A DNA stretch of 64,000 bases from Kitasatospora aureofaciens (GTDB lineage: Bacteria > Actinomycetota > Actinomycetes > Streptomycetales > Streptomycetaceae), in contig NZ_JAHTKP010000009.1 in assembly GCF_019192735.1 (NCBI RefSeq), positions 124,001-188,000 on the forward strand, in the 5' to 3' direction. This document shows, in pieces, positions 35,292-44,807 of the stretch. Position 1 is the stretch's first letter. Every line of letters starts with the position of its first letter. The position numbers and the translations under genes were made by a program. The notes below the pieces were generated by a model, which saw nothing but the letters and a program-made list of their open reading frames with translations, was not told the origin of the DNA and did not search any database.

Positions 35292-36190
35292 ACGCCCGCG
35301 TGGCGGCATCACCACTGGCGTCGGCACAGGTCATGGCGGCGTACCGGTACTGCGAGGCAGTCACCGGTCTGCAGGCGCGCAACTTCAGCTACGGCATCCG
35401 GCTGCTGCCGGAGCCCAAGCGGCTGGCCATGTCGGCCCTGTACGCCCTGGCCCGCCGGGTGGACGACATCGGCGACGGGGACCTGCCCGGCGACCGCAAG
35501 GCGGAGGCGCTGCTGCGCACCCGCGAACTGCTGGACGAGGTCCGCGCCGGCGTGGTCGCCGAGGACGACACCGACCCGATCAAGGTCGCCCTGGCGGACG
35601 CGGCCCGGCGCTTCCCGATCCCGCTCGGCGGCTTCGACGAGCTGATCGACGGCGTCGAGATGGACCTGAAGGGCGCCGAGTACCAGACGTACGAGGAGCT
35701 GAAGGTCTACTGCCGCTGCGTGGCCGGCGCGATCGGCCGGCTCTCGCTCGGCGTGTACGGCTGTGACGACCCCGAGCGCGGGGCGCACTACGCCGACACC
35801 CTGGGCCTGGCGCTCCAGCTCACCAACATCCTGCGCGACCTGCGCGAGGACGCCCTGAACGGCCGTACCTACCTACCCACCGAGGACCTGGTCCGGTTCG
35901 GCTGCCAGCAGGGCTTCGCGCTGCCGAAGCCGCCGGCCGGTGCCGACTTCACCGGCCTGGTGGCCTTCGAGGCCGCCCGTGCCCAGGCCGCGTTCGAGGA
36001 GGGCCTGCGGCTGCTGCCGATGCTCGACCGCCGCAGCCGGGCGTGCACCGCCGCGATGGCCGGCATCTACCACCGGCTGCTCGGCCGGATCGCCGGCGAC
36101 CCCGAGTCGGTGCTGCGCGGCCGGGTCTCGCTGCCGGGCTGGGAGAAGGCGTACGTGGCGCTTTCCGGGCTCGCCGGGGGGCGTTCTTGA
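35288..36190 (+). CDS. hpnD: HpnD, presqualene diphosphate synthase
   Basis: A 300-residue squalene/phytoene synthase family enzyme with complete motifs: ALARRVDDIGDGD and TNILRDLREDALNGRTYLP (the D-x-x-x-D regions that bind the diphosphates through Mg). HpnD condenses two farnesyl diphosphates to presqualene diphosphate and passes it to HpnC. The GTG start overlaps the hpnC stop (GTGA). Confidence 0.93.
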   Translation: MNARVAASPLASAQVMAAYRYCEAVTGLQARNFSYGIRLLPEPKRLAMSALYALARRVDDIGDGDLPGDRKAEALLRTRELLDEVRAGVVAEDDTDPIKVALADAARRFPIPLGGFDELIDGVEMDLKGAEYQTYEELKVYCRCVAGAIGRLSLGVYGCDDPERGAHYADTLGLALQLTNILRDLREDALNGRTYLPTEDLVRFGCQQGFALPKPPAGADFTGLVAFEAARAQAAFEEGLRLLPMLDRRSRACTAAMAGIYHRLLGRIAGDPESVLRGRVSLPGWEKAYVALSGLAGGRS

Positions 36191-36317
36191 TTCTCGCCGC
36201 AGTTCTGTCACGCTGTGTCAGCGGGGAATCACTTATGGGTAGAGCCGTGTTGTCCACGACTGTACCGACCACAGCAGCCGCCGCCGGGCGGTCCAGCGAT
36301 CGCGAGGGGGAGGGCCG

Positions 36318-37751
36318 ATGACCGGGCGAGCCGATGCCGCGCGCCCGGCCGCCGTCGTGGTCGGCGGCGGCCTGGCCGGGATCACCGCGGCGCTGCGCCT
36401 GGCCGAGGCCGGCCACCGGGTCACCCTGGCCGAGGGCCGGCCCCGCCTCGGCGGGCTGGCCTTCTCCTTCCGGCGCGGCGAGCTGACCGTCGACAACGGC
36501 CAGCACGTCTACCTGCGCTGCTGCACCGCCTACCGGGGCCTGCTCGACCGGCTCGGCGCCACCCGGCTGGTCCACCTCCAGGACCGCCTGGACGTCCCGG
36601 TGCTGTCCGTCACCGGGCCCGCCGACGCCCCCGTGCGCACCCTCGGCAGGCTGCGGCGGGCCGGCCTGCCCGTCCCGCTGCACCTGGCCGGCAGCCTCGC
36701 CCGCTACCAGCACCTCGGCCCGGCCGACCGCGCCCGGGTGGTCCGCGGCGCGCTCGCCCTGCAGGGCCTGGACCTGGCGGACCCGGCGCTGGACGGGGTC
36801 TCCTTCGGGGAGTGGCTGCGCCGCCACGGGCAGAACGAGCAGACCCTCGCCGCCCTGTGGGACCTGGTCGGCGTCGCCACCCTGAACGCCCGGGCCGACC
36901 AGGTGTCGTTGGCCCTGGCCGCGATGGTCTTCAAGACCGGCCTGCTCTCCGACCCGGGCGCCTCGGACATCGGCATGGCCGCCGTCCCGCTCGGCGCGAT
37001 CCATCACGACCGGGCACTGGCCGAGCTGGAACGCGCCGGCGTGACGGTACTGCTGCGCGCCCGGGTGGCGGAGTTCAAGCCGGGCGCGCCCCAGCACGCC
37101 GTCCGCCTGGAAGGCGGCGAGCTGCTCACCGCCGACACCGTCGTCCTGGCCGGCGCCCAGGACAGCGCCGCCGCGCTGCTGCCGCCCGAGGCGATCGCCG
37201 GACAGGACCGGCTGGCCGGCTTCGGCACCTCGCCGATCCTCAACGTCCACGTGATCTACGACCGCAAGCTGCTGCGCCGCCCGTTCTTCGCGGCGCTCGA
37301 CTCCCCGGTGCAGTGGGTCTTCGACCGCACCGCGCACTCCGGCCTGGCCGGCACCTCGCTCGGCCGGGAGCACCCCGGCGCCCAGTACCTGGCTCTCTCA
37401 CAGTCCGCCGTCCAGGACGAGATCGACCTGCCGGTCGCCGAGCTGCGCGCCCGCTACCTGCCCGAACTCGCCCGGCTGCTGCCCGCCGCGGCCGGCGCCG
37501 AGGTGCTGGACTTCTTCGTCACCCGCGAGCGCACCGCCACCTTCGACCCGGCCCCCGGCAGCGCTGCGTTGCGCCCGTCGGCCGCGACGAACGTCCCCGG
37601 CCTACTGCTGGCCGGTTCGTGGACGGCCACCGGCTGGCCCGCGACCATGGAGGGAGCCGTGCGCAGCGGCCACGCCGCGGCCGACGCGGCGCTCGCCGGC
37701 GCCGGCACCCGGCTCCCCGTGGACCGGGGCGACGGGAGGTGGCCGAGGTGA
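36318..37751 (+). CDS. hpnE: HpnE, squalene-associated FAD-dependent oxidoreductase
   Basis: A 477-residue flavoprotein of the amine oxidase/phytoene desaturase superfamily. The N-terminal VVVGGGLAGITAALRLAEAG binds FAD; GRPRLGGLAFSF and the C-terminal GLLLAGSWTATGWPATMEGA complete the FAD site. In bacteria with HpnCDE it completes squalene formation by reducing hydroxysqualene. A gap of 127 bases separates it from hpnD; no gene fits there. It overlaps the next gene by GTGA. Confidence 0.92.
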   Translation: MTGRADAARPAAVVVGGGLAGITAALRLAEAGHRVTLAEGRPRLGGLAFSFRRGELTVDNGQHVYLRCCTAYRGLLDRLGATRLVHLQDRLDVPVLSVTGPADAPVRTLGRLRRAGLPVPLHLAGSLARYQHLGPADRARVVRGALALQGLDLADPALDGVSFGEWLRRHGQNEQTLAALWDLVGVATLNARADQVSLALAAMVFKTGLLSDPGASDIGMAAVPLGAIHHDRALAELERAGVTVLLRARVAEFKPGAPQHAVRLEGGELLTADTVVLAGAQDSAAALLPPEAIAGQDRLAGFGTSPILNVHVIYDRKLLRRPFFAALDSPVQWVFDRTAHSGLAGTSLGREHPGAQYLALSQSAVQDEIDLPVAELRARYLPELARLLPAAAGAEVLDFFVTRERTATFDPAPGSAALRPSAATNVPGLLLAGSWTATGWPATMEGAVRSGHAAADAALAGAGTRLPVDRGDGRWPR

Positions 37752-38968
37752 CGAGCGGCCCCGCCGCCGGCGACCCCGCGAGAGCCGGCGGCCCCACCGC
37801 CGGGCGCACGGAGCGCACCGGCATCGCAAGCATCCGGCCGGCCCGCGCGGTCCGGCACCATCAGGGAGAGGGAACGCACGTGGAGTCACGCACCGGCATC
37901 GCCGTCGGAGGCACGGCGCACGCCGAACCGGTCTCGGTGCCGGAGCTGCTCGCCCGCAGCCGCACGCTCTGCACCCCGCCGCTGCGTGCCGCCGTCGCCC
38001 GTTTGGCCGCACCGATGGACACCGTCGCGGCGTACCACTTCGGCTGGATCGACCGGGACGGCACACCGGTGAAGGGGGACGGCGGCAAGGCCGTCCGCCC
38101 GGCCCTGGCGCTGCTGTCGGCCCGGGCCGCGGGCGCTCCGGCGGAGGCGGGGGTGCCCGGCGGGGTCGCCGTTGAACTGGTGCACAACTTTTCCCTGCTC
38201 CATGATGATCTGATGGACGGTGACGAGACCCGGCGCCACCGGGCCACCGCCTGGACGGTCTTCGGTCCGGCCCAGGCGATCCTGGTCGGCGACGCCCTGG
38301 CGACGCTCGGGACGGAGGTGCTGCTCGACGCCGGCGCGGCCGGCGGAACGAGCGCCACCGACGTCGCGCGCGCCGTCCGGCTGCTCACCACCGCCACCCG
38401 CCGGCTCATCGACGGCCAGGCCATGGACGTCGCCTTCGAGCAGCGGGACAGCGTCACCGTGGCCGAGTGCCTGGAGATGGAGGGCGGCAAGACCGCCGCC
38501 CTGCTCGCCGCCGCCTCGGCGATCGGCGCCGTGCTGGCCGGGGCCGACGACAAGGTCTCCGACTGCCTCCAGCGCTACGGTCACCACCTGGGCCTGGCCT
38601 TCCAGGCGGTGGACGACCTGCTCGGCATCTGGGGCGCCACCGAGGTCACCGGCAAGCCGCACTGGGGTGACCTGCGCCAGCGCAAGAAGTCCCTGCCGGT
38701 CGCCGCCGCCCTGGCCGAGGGCGGTGCCGCTTCGCGCCGGCTGGCCCAGCAGCTGGCCGACCCGAAGGGCCGCGGCGAGGAGAGCGAGCCCCAGCTCGCC
38801 GCCCGCGCCGCACTGATCGAGGAGGCCGGCGGCCGGGCCTGGACACAGGAGGAAGCCCGCCGCCAGCACACGACTGCCCTCGCCGCCCTGGACGAGGTGC
38901 CCATGTCCGACGAGGTGCGCGAGCACTTCGTCGCACTCGCCGAATTCGTGGTGGTACGAGAGAGGTGA
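37748..38968 (+). CDS. Polyprenyl diphosphate synthase (farnesyl/geranylgeranyl type)
   Basis: An all-alpha prenyl elongase of about 406 residues with both aspartate-rich motifs: the first LLHDDLMDGD, with DETRRHR after it, and the second AFQAVDDLLGIWG. It elongates IPP/DMAPP units, most likely to farnesyl diphosphate for HpnD. The start is either GTG 37748 (GTGA overlap with hpnE) or GTG 37880 (a GGGAGAGGG site upstream); the first 44 residues are not conserved, which slightly favours the second. Confidence 0.9.
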   Translation: MTSGPAAGDPARAGGPTAGRTERTGIASIRPARAVRHHQGEGTHVESRTGIAVGGTAHAEPVSVPELLARSRTLCTPPLRAAVARLAAPMDTVAAYHFGWIDRDGTPVKGDGGKAVRPALALLSARAAGAPAEAGVPGGVAVELVHNFSLLHDDLMDGDETRRHRATAWTVFGPAQAILVGDALATLGTEVLLDAGAAGGTSATDVARAVRLLTTATRRLIDGQAMDVAFEQRDSVTVAECLEMEGGKTAALLAAASAIGAVLAGADDKVSDCLQRYGHHLGLAFQAVDDLLGIWGATEVTGKPHWGDLRQRKKSLPVAAALAEGGAASRRLAQQLADPKGRGEESEPQLAARAALIEEAGGRAWTQEEARRQHTTALAALDEVPMSDEVREHFVALAEFVVVRER

Positions 38969-38975
38969 CGTTACG

Positions 38976-41075
38976 TTGACAGCAACCGCGGACGGCCGGC
39001 TCGACCCTGAGTACGATTCCGAGCCGGTCGCGGTGGGCGACCGCCCACCGGCGCTGCTGGGTGCCGGGCGATGGCAGCCCGAAGACACCGCCCCGCTCCG
39101 GCCGGGCGCCGAGGCGGACCCCGTACCGGCCGACGCCCGGGAGGCGCTGGCCCGGGCCACCACCCACCTGCTCTCGCTGCAGAGCTCCGAGGGCTGGTGG
39201 AAGGGCGACCTGGAGACCAACGTCACCATGGATGCCGAGGACTTACTGCTCCGGCAGTTCCTCGGGATCAGGACCGAGGAACAGACCAAGGCGACTGCCG
39301 AATGGATCCGCTCCCAACAGCGAGAGGACGGCACCTGGTCCACCTTCCACGGCGGGCCGCCCGAACTGTCCACGACCGTCGAGGCCTACGTCGCCCTCAA
39401 GCTCGCCGGCGACGACCCCAACGCCCCGCACATGCTGGCCGCCGCGCGTTACGTCCGCTCCGCCGGGGGTATCGCCGCCGCCCGGGTGTTCACCCGGATC
39501 TGGCTGGCGCTCTTCGGCTGGTGGCCCTGGGATCGGCTCCCCGAGATGCCGCCCGAGATCATCTTCCTGCCCAAGTGGCTGCCGCTGAACATCTACGCCT
39601 TCGGCTGTTGGGCCCGCCAGACCATCGTCCCGCTGACCATCGTCTCGGCCCACCGCCCGGTCCGCCCCGCGCCCTTCGCGCTCACCGAGCTGCACACCGA
39701 CCCGGACCACCCCTTCCCCGACCGGCCGCTCGCCCCCGCCACCACCTGGGACGGCCTGTTCGAGCGCCTCGACAAGGTCCTGCACGCCTACCACCGCCGC
39801 GCGCTGCGCCCATTGCGCCGGCTCGCCATCGCCCAGGCCTGCCGCTGGATCGTCGAACGGCAGGAGGCCGACGGCTGCTGGGGCGGCATCCAGCCTCCCG
39901 CCGTCTACTCGCTGATCGCCCTGCACCTGGAGGGCTACGAGCTGGAGCACCCGGTGGTGCAGGCCGGGCTCGCCGCCTTCGACCGCTTCACCGTGCACAC
40001 CGAGGACGGCCGGCGCTGGCTGGAGGCCTGCCAGTCCCCGGTCTGGGACACCTGCCTGGCCACCATCGCCCTGGTCGACGCCGGGGTGCCGGCCGACCAC
40101 CCGGCGCTGGTCTCCGCCGTCGACTGGATGCTCGGCGAGGAGATCCGCAAGCGCGGCGACTGGGCGGTGCGGCGGCCCTCGCTGGACCCGGGCGGCTGGG
40201 CCTTCGAGTTCGAGAACGACACCTACCCCGACATCGACGACACCGCCGAGGTGGTGCTCGCGCTGCGCAGGGTCGCCCACCCCGACCCGGAGAAGGTCGG
40301 CGGGGCGGTGGACCGCGGGGTCCGCTGGAACCTCGGCATGCAGTCCAAGAACGGCGCCTGGGGCGCCTTCGACGTCGACAACACCAGTACGCTGCCGAAC
40401 AAGCTGCCGTTCTGCGACTTCGGCGAGGTGGTCGACCCGCCGTCCGCGGACGTCACCGCGCACGTGGTCGAGATGCTCGCCGAGGTCGGCCAGGCGCGGG
40501 ACCCGGCCACCCGGCGCGGCGTCGAGTGGCTGCTGCGCAACCAGGAGGCCGACGGCTCCTGGTTCGGCCGCTGGGGCACCAACTACATCTACGGCACCGG
40601 CTCGGTGCTGCCCGCCCTGGTCGCGGCCGGGATCCCGGAGGAGCACCCGGCGATCCGCCAGGCCGTCCGCTGGCTGGAGGACCGGCAGAACGCGGACGGC
40701 GGCTGGGGCGAGGACATGCGCTCCTACGACGACCCGGCGCGCTGGGCCGGGCGCGGCGACTCCACCGCCTCGCAGACCGCGTGGGCGCTGATGGCGCTGC
40801 TCTCGGCCGGCGAGGGCCCGGACGGCCGGGCCAACCCGGCGGTGGAGCGCGGGGTGGACTGGCTGGTCCGCACCCAGCTGCCCGAGGGCACCTGGGACGA
40901 GCCGCAGTTCACCGGAACCGGCTTCCCGTGGGACTTCTCCATCAACTACCACCTGTACCGGCTGGTCTTCCCGGTCACCGCGCTCGGCCGCTACCTCCAC
41001 GGCAGCCCCGGCACCGGCGGCGAGAGCGGCGGCCGGGAGAGCGGCGGCGCCCAGGCGATCGGAGCGGCGCGGTGA
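38976..41075 (+). CDS. shc: Shc, squalene-hopene cyclase
   Basis: A 699-residue triterpene cyclase. The catalytic D-x-D-D motif is present (YPDIDDTAEVVLALR), and several QW repeats are visible (for example QREDGTWSTFHGG, QEADGCWGG, QSKNGAWGAFD, QNADGGWGED). It converts squalene to hopene and hopanol at the membrane. The start is a TTG at 38976 about 10 bases after GAGAGAGG; no better codon lies before the conserved region. The length matches the family apart from about 60 extra residues at the N-terminus. Confidence 0.97.
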   Translation: MTATADGRLDPEYDSEPVAVGDRPPALLGAGRWQPEDTAPLRPGAEADPVPADAREALARATTHLLSLQSSEGWWKGDLETNVTMDAEDLLLRQFLGIRTEEQTKATAEWIRSQQREDGTWSTFHGGPPELSTTVEAYVALKLAGDDPNAPHMLAAARYVRSAGGIAAARVFTRIWLALFGWWPWDRLPEMPPEIIFLPKWLPLNIYAFGCWARQTIVPLTIVSAHRPVRPAPFALTELHTDPDHPFPDRPLAPATTWDGLFERLDKVLHAYHRRALRPLRRLAIAQACRWIVERQEADGCWGGIQPPAVYSLIALHLEGYELEHPVVQAGLAAFDRFTVHTEDGRRWLEACQSPVWDTCLATIALVDAGVPADHPALVSAVDWMLGEEIRKRGDWAVRRPSLDPGGWAFEFENDTYPDIDDTAEVVLALRRVAHPDPEKVGGAVDRGVRWNLGMQSKNGAWGAFDVDNTSTLPNKLPFCDFGEVVDPPSADVTAHVVEMLAEVGQARDPATRRGVEWLLRNQEADGSWFGRWGTNYIYGTGSVLPALVAAGIPEEHPAIRQAVRWLEDRQNADGGWGEDMRSYDDPARWAGRGDSTASQTAWALMALLSAGEGPDGRANPAVERGVDWLVRTQLPEGTWDEPQFTGTGFPWDFSINYHLYRLVFPVTALGRYLHGSPGTGGESGGRESGGAQAIGAAR

Positions 41076-41752
41076 CCACCGCCCCCCTGCTGGTGCTCTG
41101 CGCACTGGGCCCCGAGGTCTGGGCCCTGCGCGGCGGGGACTGGCGCGGCTCGGCGGGCGGGCCGCCGGTGATGGTCCGCACCGGCGTCGGCCGGCGGCGC
41201 GCCGCCCACGCGGTGCGGCGGGTGCTCGGCTCGGCCCCGGGCAGCTACGGGGCCGTCGTCGTGGCCGGGTTCGGTGCGGCCGTCGCCCCGGGGATGGCCC
41301 CGGGGGACGTGATCGTCGCCGATGGTGTGCGCGACGCGGAGGGCAACCTCTTCGCGGTCGGCTCGGCCGCGGATCTCGCCCGGGCCCTCAAGGAGCGCGG
41401 GCTGACCGCGCACACCGGGGTGCACCACACCGCCGACCACGTCGTCCGCGGCCTCGAACGGCGGGCCCTGCACCTGCAGGGCGCGCTCGCCGTCGACATG
41501 GAGGCCGCCGCCGTCCTCGCCGCGCTGCGCGAGATGCGGCCGGCGCTGCCCGCGGCCGTCCTGCGGGTGGTGGTGGACACCCCCGAGCGCGAGTTGCTGC
41601 GGCCCGGCACCCTGCCCGCAGGGGTGCGCGCCTGGCGGACCCTGCGGGCGACCGTCCCCGCCCTCGTCGACTGGCACCGGCAGGAGCTGCCGACCGGCGC
41701 CCCGGCCCTGCACCACCCCACATCCTCGACGCTCCCTCAGGAGGCGAGCTAG
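41072..41752 (+). CDS. hpnG: HpnG, adenosylhopane nucleosidase/phosphorylase
   Basis: A 226-residue nucleoside phosphorylase-fold protein. VVVAGFGAAVAPGMAPGDVI and the AVDMEAAAVLAAL block (M-E-A with the catalytic Glu environment) match the purine-nucleosidase superfamily. HpnG removes adenine from adenosylhopane in hopanoid side-chain synthesis. The GTG start overlaps the shc stop (GTGA). Confidence 0.88.
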   Translation: MTTAPLLVLCALGPEVWALRGGDWRGSAGGPPVMVRTGVGRRRAAHAVRRVLGSAPGSYGAVVVAGFGAAVAPGMAPGDVIVADGVRDAEGNLFAVGSAADLARALKERGLTAHTGVHHTADHVVRGLERRALHLQGALAVDMEAAAVLAALREMRPALPAAVLRVVVDTPERELLRPGTLPAGVRAWRTLRATVPALVDWHRQELPTGAPALHHPTSSTLPQEAS

Positions 41753-41754
41753 CC

Positions 41755-42783
41755 ATGGCCATGCCGCTGCGCCAGACCGTGCGGGTCGGCACCTACCTCA
41801 TGCAGCAGAAGCTGATCAAGCGACGGGACAAGTTCCCGCTGATCGTCGAGCTCGAACCGCTGTTCGCCTGCAACCTCGCCTGCGAGGGCTGCGGCAAGAT
41901 CCAGCACCCGGCGGGCGTCCTGAAGCAGCGGATGCCGGTCGCGCAGGCGGTCGGCGCGGTCCTGGAGTCAGGTGCCCCGATGGTCTCGATCGCCGGCGGC
42001 GAGCCGCTGATGCACCCGCAGATCGACGAGATCGTCCGCCAGCTCGTCGAGCGCCGCAAGTACGTCTTCCTCTGCACCAACGCGCTGCTGCTGCGCAAGA
42101 AGATGGACAAGTTCAAGCCCTCGCCGTACTTCACCTTCGCCGTGCACATCGACGGCATGCGCGAGCGGCACGACGAGTCGGTGGCCAAGGAGGGCACCTT
42201 CGACGAGGCGGTGGCGGCGATCAAGGAGGCCAAGCGGCGCGGCTTCCGGGTCACCACCAACAGCACCTTCTTCAACACCGACACCCCGCAGACCGTCGTC
42301 GAGGTGCTGGACTACCTCAACGACGAGCTCAAGGTCGACGAGATGATGATCTCCCCGGCCTACGCCTACGAGAAGGCCCCCGACCAGGAGCACTTCCTCG
42401 GCGTCGAGCAGACCAGGGAGCTGTTCCGCAAGGCGTTCGCCGGTGGCAACCGCAGGCGCTGGCGGCTCAACCACAGTCCGCTCTTCCTGGACTTCCTGGA
42501 GGGCAAGAAGGACTTCGAGTGCACGCCCTGGGGCATCCCGAACTACTCGCTGTTCGGCTGGCAACGGCCCTGCTACCTGATGGCCGACGGCTACGTGCCC
42601 ACCTACCGCGAGCTGGTCGAGAAGACCGACTGGAGCAAGTACGGGCGCGGCAGGGACCCGCGCTGCGCCAACTGTATGGCCCACTGCGGCTACGAGCCGA
42701 CCGCGGTGCTCGCCACCATGGGCTCGCTCAAGGAGTCGCTGCGCGCGATCACCGAGACCATCAGCGCCAACCGCGGCCACTGA
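41755..42783 (+). CDS. hpnH: HpnH, adenosyl-hopene transferase (radical SAM)
   Basis: A 342-residue radical SAM enzyme. The cluster motif is C39-x3-C43-x2-C46 (ACNLACEGCGK), with a C-terminal SPASM-like cysteine cluster (around RCANCMAHCGYEP). HpnH joins the adenosyl group to hopene, the first step of C35 hopanoid side chains. It starts two bases after hpnG. Confidence 0.96.
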   Translation: MAMPLRQTVRVGTYLMQQKLIKRRDKFPLIVELEPLFACNLACEGCGKIQHPAGVLKQRMPVAQAVGAVLESGAPMVSIAGGEPLMHPQIDEIVRQLVERRKYVFLCTNALLLRKKMDKFKPSPYFTFAVHIDGMRERHDESVAKEGTFDEAVAAIKEAKRRGFRVTTNSTFFNTDTPQTVVEVLDYLNDELKVDEMMISPAYAYEKAPDQEHFLGVEQTRELFRKAFAGGNRRRWRLNHSPLFLDFLEGKKDFECTPWGIPNYSLFGWQRPCYLMADGYVPTYRELVEKTDWSKYGRGRDPRCANCMAHCGYEPTAVLATMGSLKESLRAITETISANRGH

Positions 42784-42896
42784 GCGGGCAGTTGACCCGC
42801 TCGTGAGCCCCCCCGGCCCGGGCCGCGCGCCCGGGCCGGCTCCGCCCCCGCCGGGCGGAGGCACCACCGCTCCACTCCGAGTCGTGAGGTGTACCC

Positions 42897-44807
42897 ATGT
42901 CACTGCTCTCCAGCGTCACGTCCCCGGCCGATCTGCGGAAGCTCCCGGCGGCCGAACTGCCGCTGCTCGCCGAGGAGATCCGCGAATTCCTGATCGACGC
43001 CGTCACCCGGACCGGCGGGCACCTCGGTCCCAACCTCGGCGTGGTGGAACTGACCATCGCCCTGCACCGGGTGTTCGACTCCCCGCACGACCGGATCGTC
43101 TTCGACACCGGCCACCAGAGCTACGTCCACAAACTCCTCACCGGCCGCCAGGACTTCACCAGGCTGCGGATGAAGGGCGGCCTGTCCGGCTACCCCTCGC
43201 GGGCCGAGTCCGAGCACGACCTGGTCGAGAACTCGCACGCCTCCACGGCCCTCTCCTACGCCGACGGCCTCGCCAAGGCCGCCCAGTTGCTCGGCCAGCA
43301 CGACCGGCGGACCGTCGCCGTCATCGGTGACGGCGCGCTCACCGGCGGGCTCGCCTGGGAGGCGCTCAACAACATCGCCGAAGCGCGGGACCGGCCGCTC
43401 GTCATCGTCGTCAACGACAACGAGCGCTCCTACGCGAAGACCATCGGCGGCCTCGCCAACCACCTCGCCACCCTGCGCACCACCCAGGGCTACGAACGCT
43501 TCCTCGCCCTCGGCAAGGAGGCGCTGCAGCGCACCCCACTGGTCGGCCAGCCGATCTTCGACGCGCTGCACGGCGCCAAGAAGGGGTTCAAGGACGCCTT
43601 CGCCCCGCAGGGCATGTTCGAGGACCTCGGGCTCAAGTACCTCGGGCCGATCGACGGCCACGACCTGGGCGCCGTCGAGCAGGCGCTGCGCCAGGCCCGG
43701 AACTTCGGCGGCCCGGTCATCGTGCACTGCCTGACCGTCAAGGGGCGCGGCTACCGGCCCGCCGAGCAGGACGAGGCGGACCGCTTCCACGCCGTCAACC
43801 CGATCGACCCGTACACCTGCCTGCCGATCTTGCCCAGCGGCGGGGTCTCCTGGACCTCGGTGTTCGGCGACGAGATGGTGGCGCTCGGCGCGGAGCGGCC
43901 CGACCTGGTCGCGATCACCGCGGCGATGCTCCAGCCCGTCGGGCTGGCCCGCTTCGCCAAGGCCTACCCGAGCCGGATCTTCGACGTCGGCATCGCCGAG
44001 CAGCACGCCGTCACCAGCGCGGCGGGCCTGGCCATCGGAGGGCTGCACCCGGTCGTCGCCGTCTACGCGACCTTCCTGAACCGGGCCTTCGACCAGGTGC
44101 TCATGGACGTCGCCCTGCACAAGCTGGGCGTCACCTTCGTCCTCGACCGGGCGGGCGTCACCGGCACGGACGGTGCCTCGCACAACGGCATGTGGGACAT
44201 GTCGATCCTCCAGGTCGTGCCCGGCCTGCGGCTGGCCGCGCCGCGCGACGCCGACCAGCTGCGGGCCCAGCTGCGCGAGGCCGTCGACGTGGCGGACGCC
44301 CCGACCGTCGTCCGCTTCCCGAAGGCGAACATCGGGCCCACCGTGCCGGCCGTCGAGCGGATCGGCGGGGTGGACGTCCTGCTGCGCACCGGGGAACTGC
44401 CCGAGATCCTGCTGGTCGCGGTCGGCACCACCGCCTCCGCCTGCCTGGACGCAGCCCGGCTGCTGCTCGCCGAGGGCTTCACCGCGACCGTCGTCGACCC
44501 GCGCTGGGTCAAGCCCGTCGACCCGGCGCTTCCCGAACTCGCCGCCGCGCACCGGCTGGTGGTCACCGTCGAGGACAACGGCCGGGTGGGCGGCGTCGGC
44601 GCCGCCGTCGCCCAGGCGCTGCGCGACGCCGACGTCGACGTGCCGGTGCGGGTGCTCGGCCTGCCCCAGGAGTTCCTCGGGCACGCCGCCCGCGGCGAGA
44701 TCCTGGAGGAGACCGGGCTGACCGGCACCGGGGTCGCGGCCCAGACCGCCGTCTTCGCCAAGAACCTGCTACCGACCCGAGGAGCGAACCAGCGCCATGC
44801 CGGCTGA
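42897..44807 (+). CDS. dxs: Dxs, 1-deoxy-D-xylulose-5-phosphate synthase
   Basis: A 636-residue thiamin diphosphate enzyme that condenses pyruvate and glyceraldehyde-3-phosphate, the first step of the MEP isoprenoid pathway. [13 protein letters not shown], the ThDP/Mg motif [18 protein letters not shown] and the later [17 protein letters not shown] are all present. The location in the hopanoid operon suggests a supply enzyme specific for triterpenoids, alongside any housekeeping copy. It overlaps the next gene by 11 bases. An ispG copy often seen here in relatives is absent. Confidence 0.97.
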   Translation: MSLLSSVTSPADLRKLPAAELPLLAEEIREFLIDAVTRTGGHLGPNLGVVELTIALHRVFDSPHDRIVFDTGHQSYVHKLLTGRQDFTRLRMKGGLSGYPSRAESEHDLVENSHASTALSYADGLAKAAQLLGQHDRRTVAVIGDGALTGGLAWEALNNIAEARDRPLVIVVNDNERSYAKTIGGLANHLATLRTTQGYERFLALGKEALQRTPLVGQPIFDALHGAKKGFKDAFAPQGMFEDLGLKYLGPIDGHDLGAVEQALRQARNFGGPVIVHCLTVKGRGYRPAEQDEADRFHAVNPIDPYTCLPILPSGGVSWTSVFGDEMVALGAERPDLVAITAAMLQPVGLARFAKAYPSRIFDVGIAEQHAVTSAAGLAIGGLHPVVAVYATFLNRAFDQVLMDVALHKLGVTFVLDRAGVTGTDGASHNGMWDMSILQVVPGLRLAAPRDADQLRAQLREAVDVADAPTVVRFPKANIGPTVPAVERIGGVDVLLRTGELPEILLVAVGTTASACLDAARLLLAEGFTATVVDPRWVKPVDPALPELAAAHRLVVTVEDNGRVGGVGAAVAQALRDADVDVPVRVLGLPQEFLGHAARGEILEETGLTGTGVAAQTAVFAKNLLPTRGANQRHAG

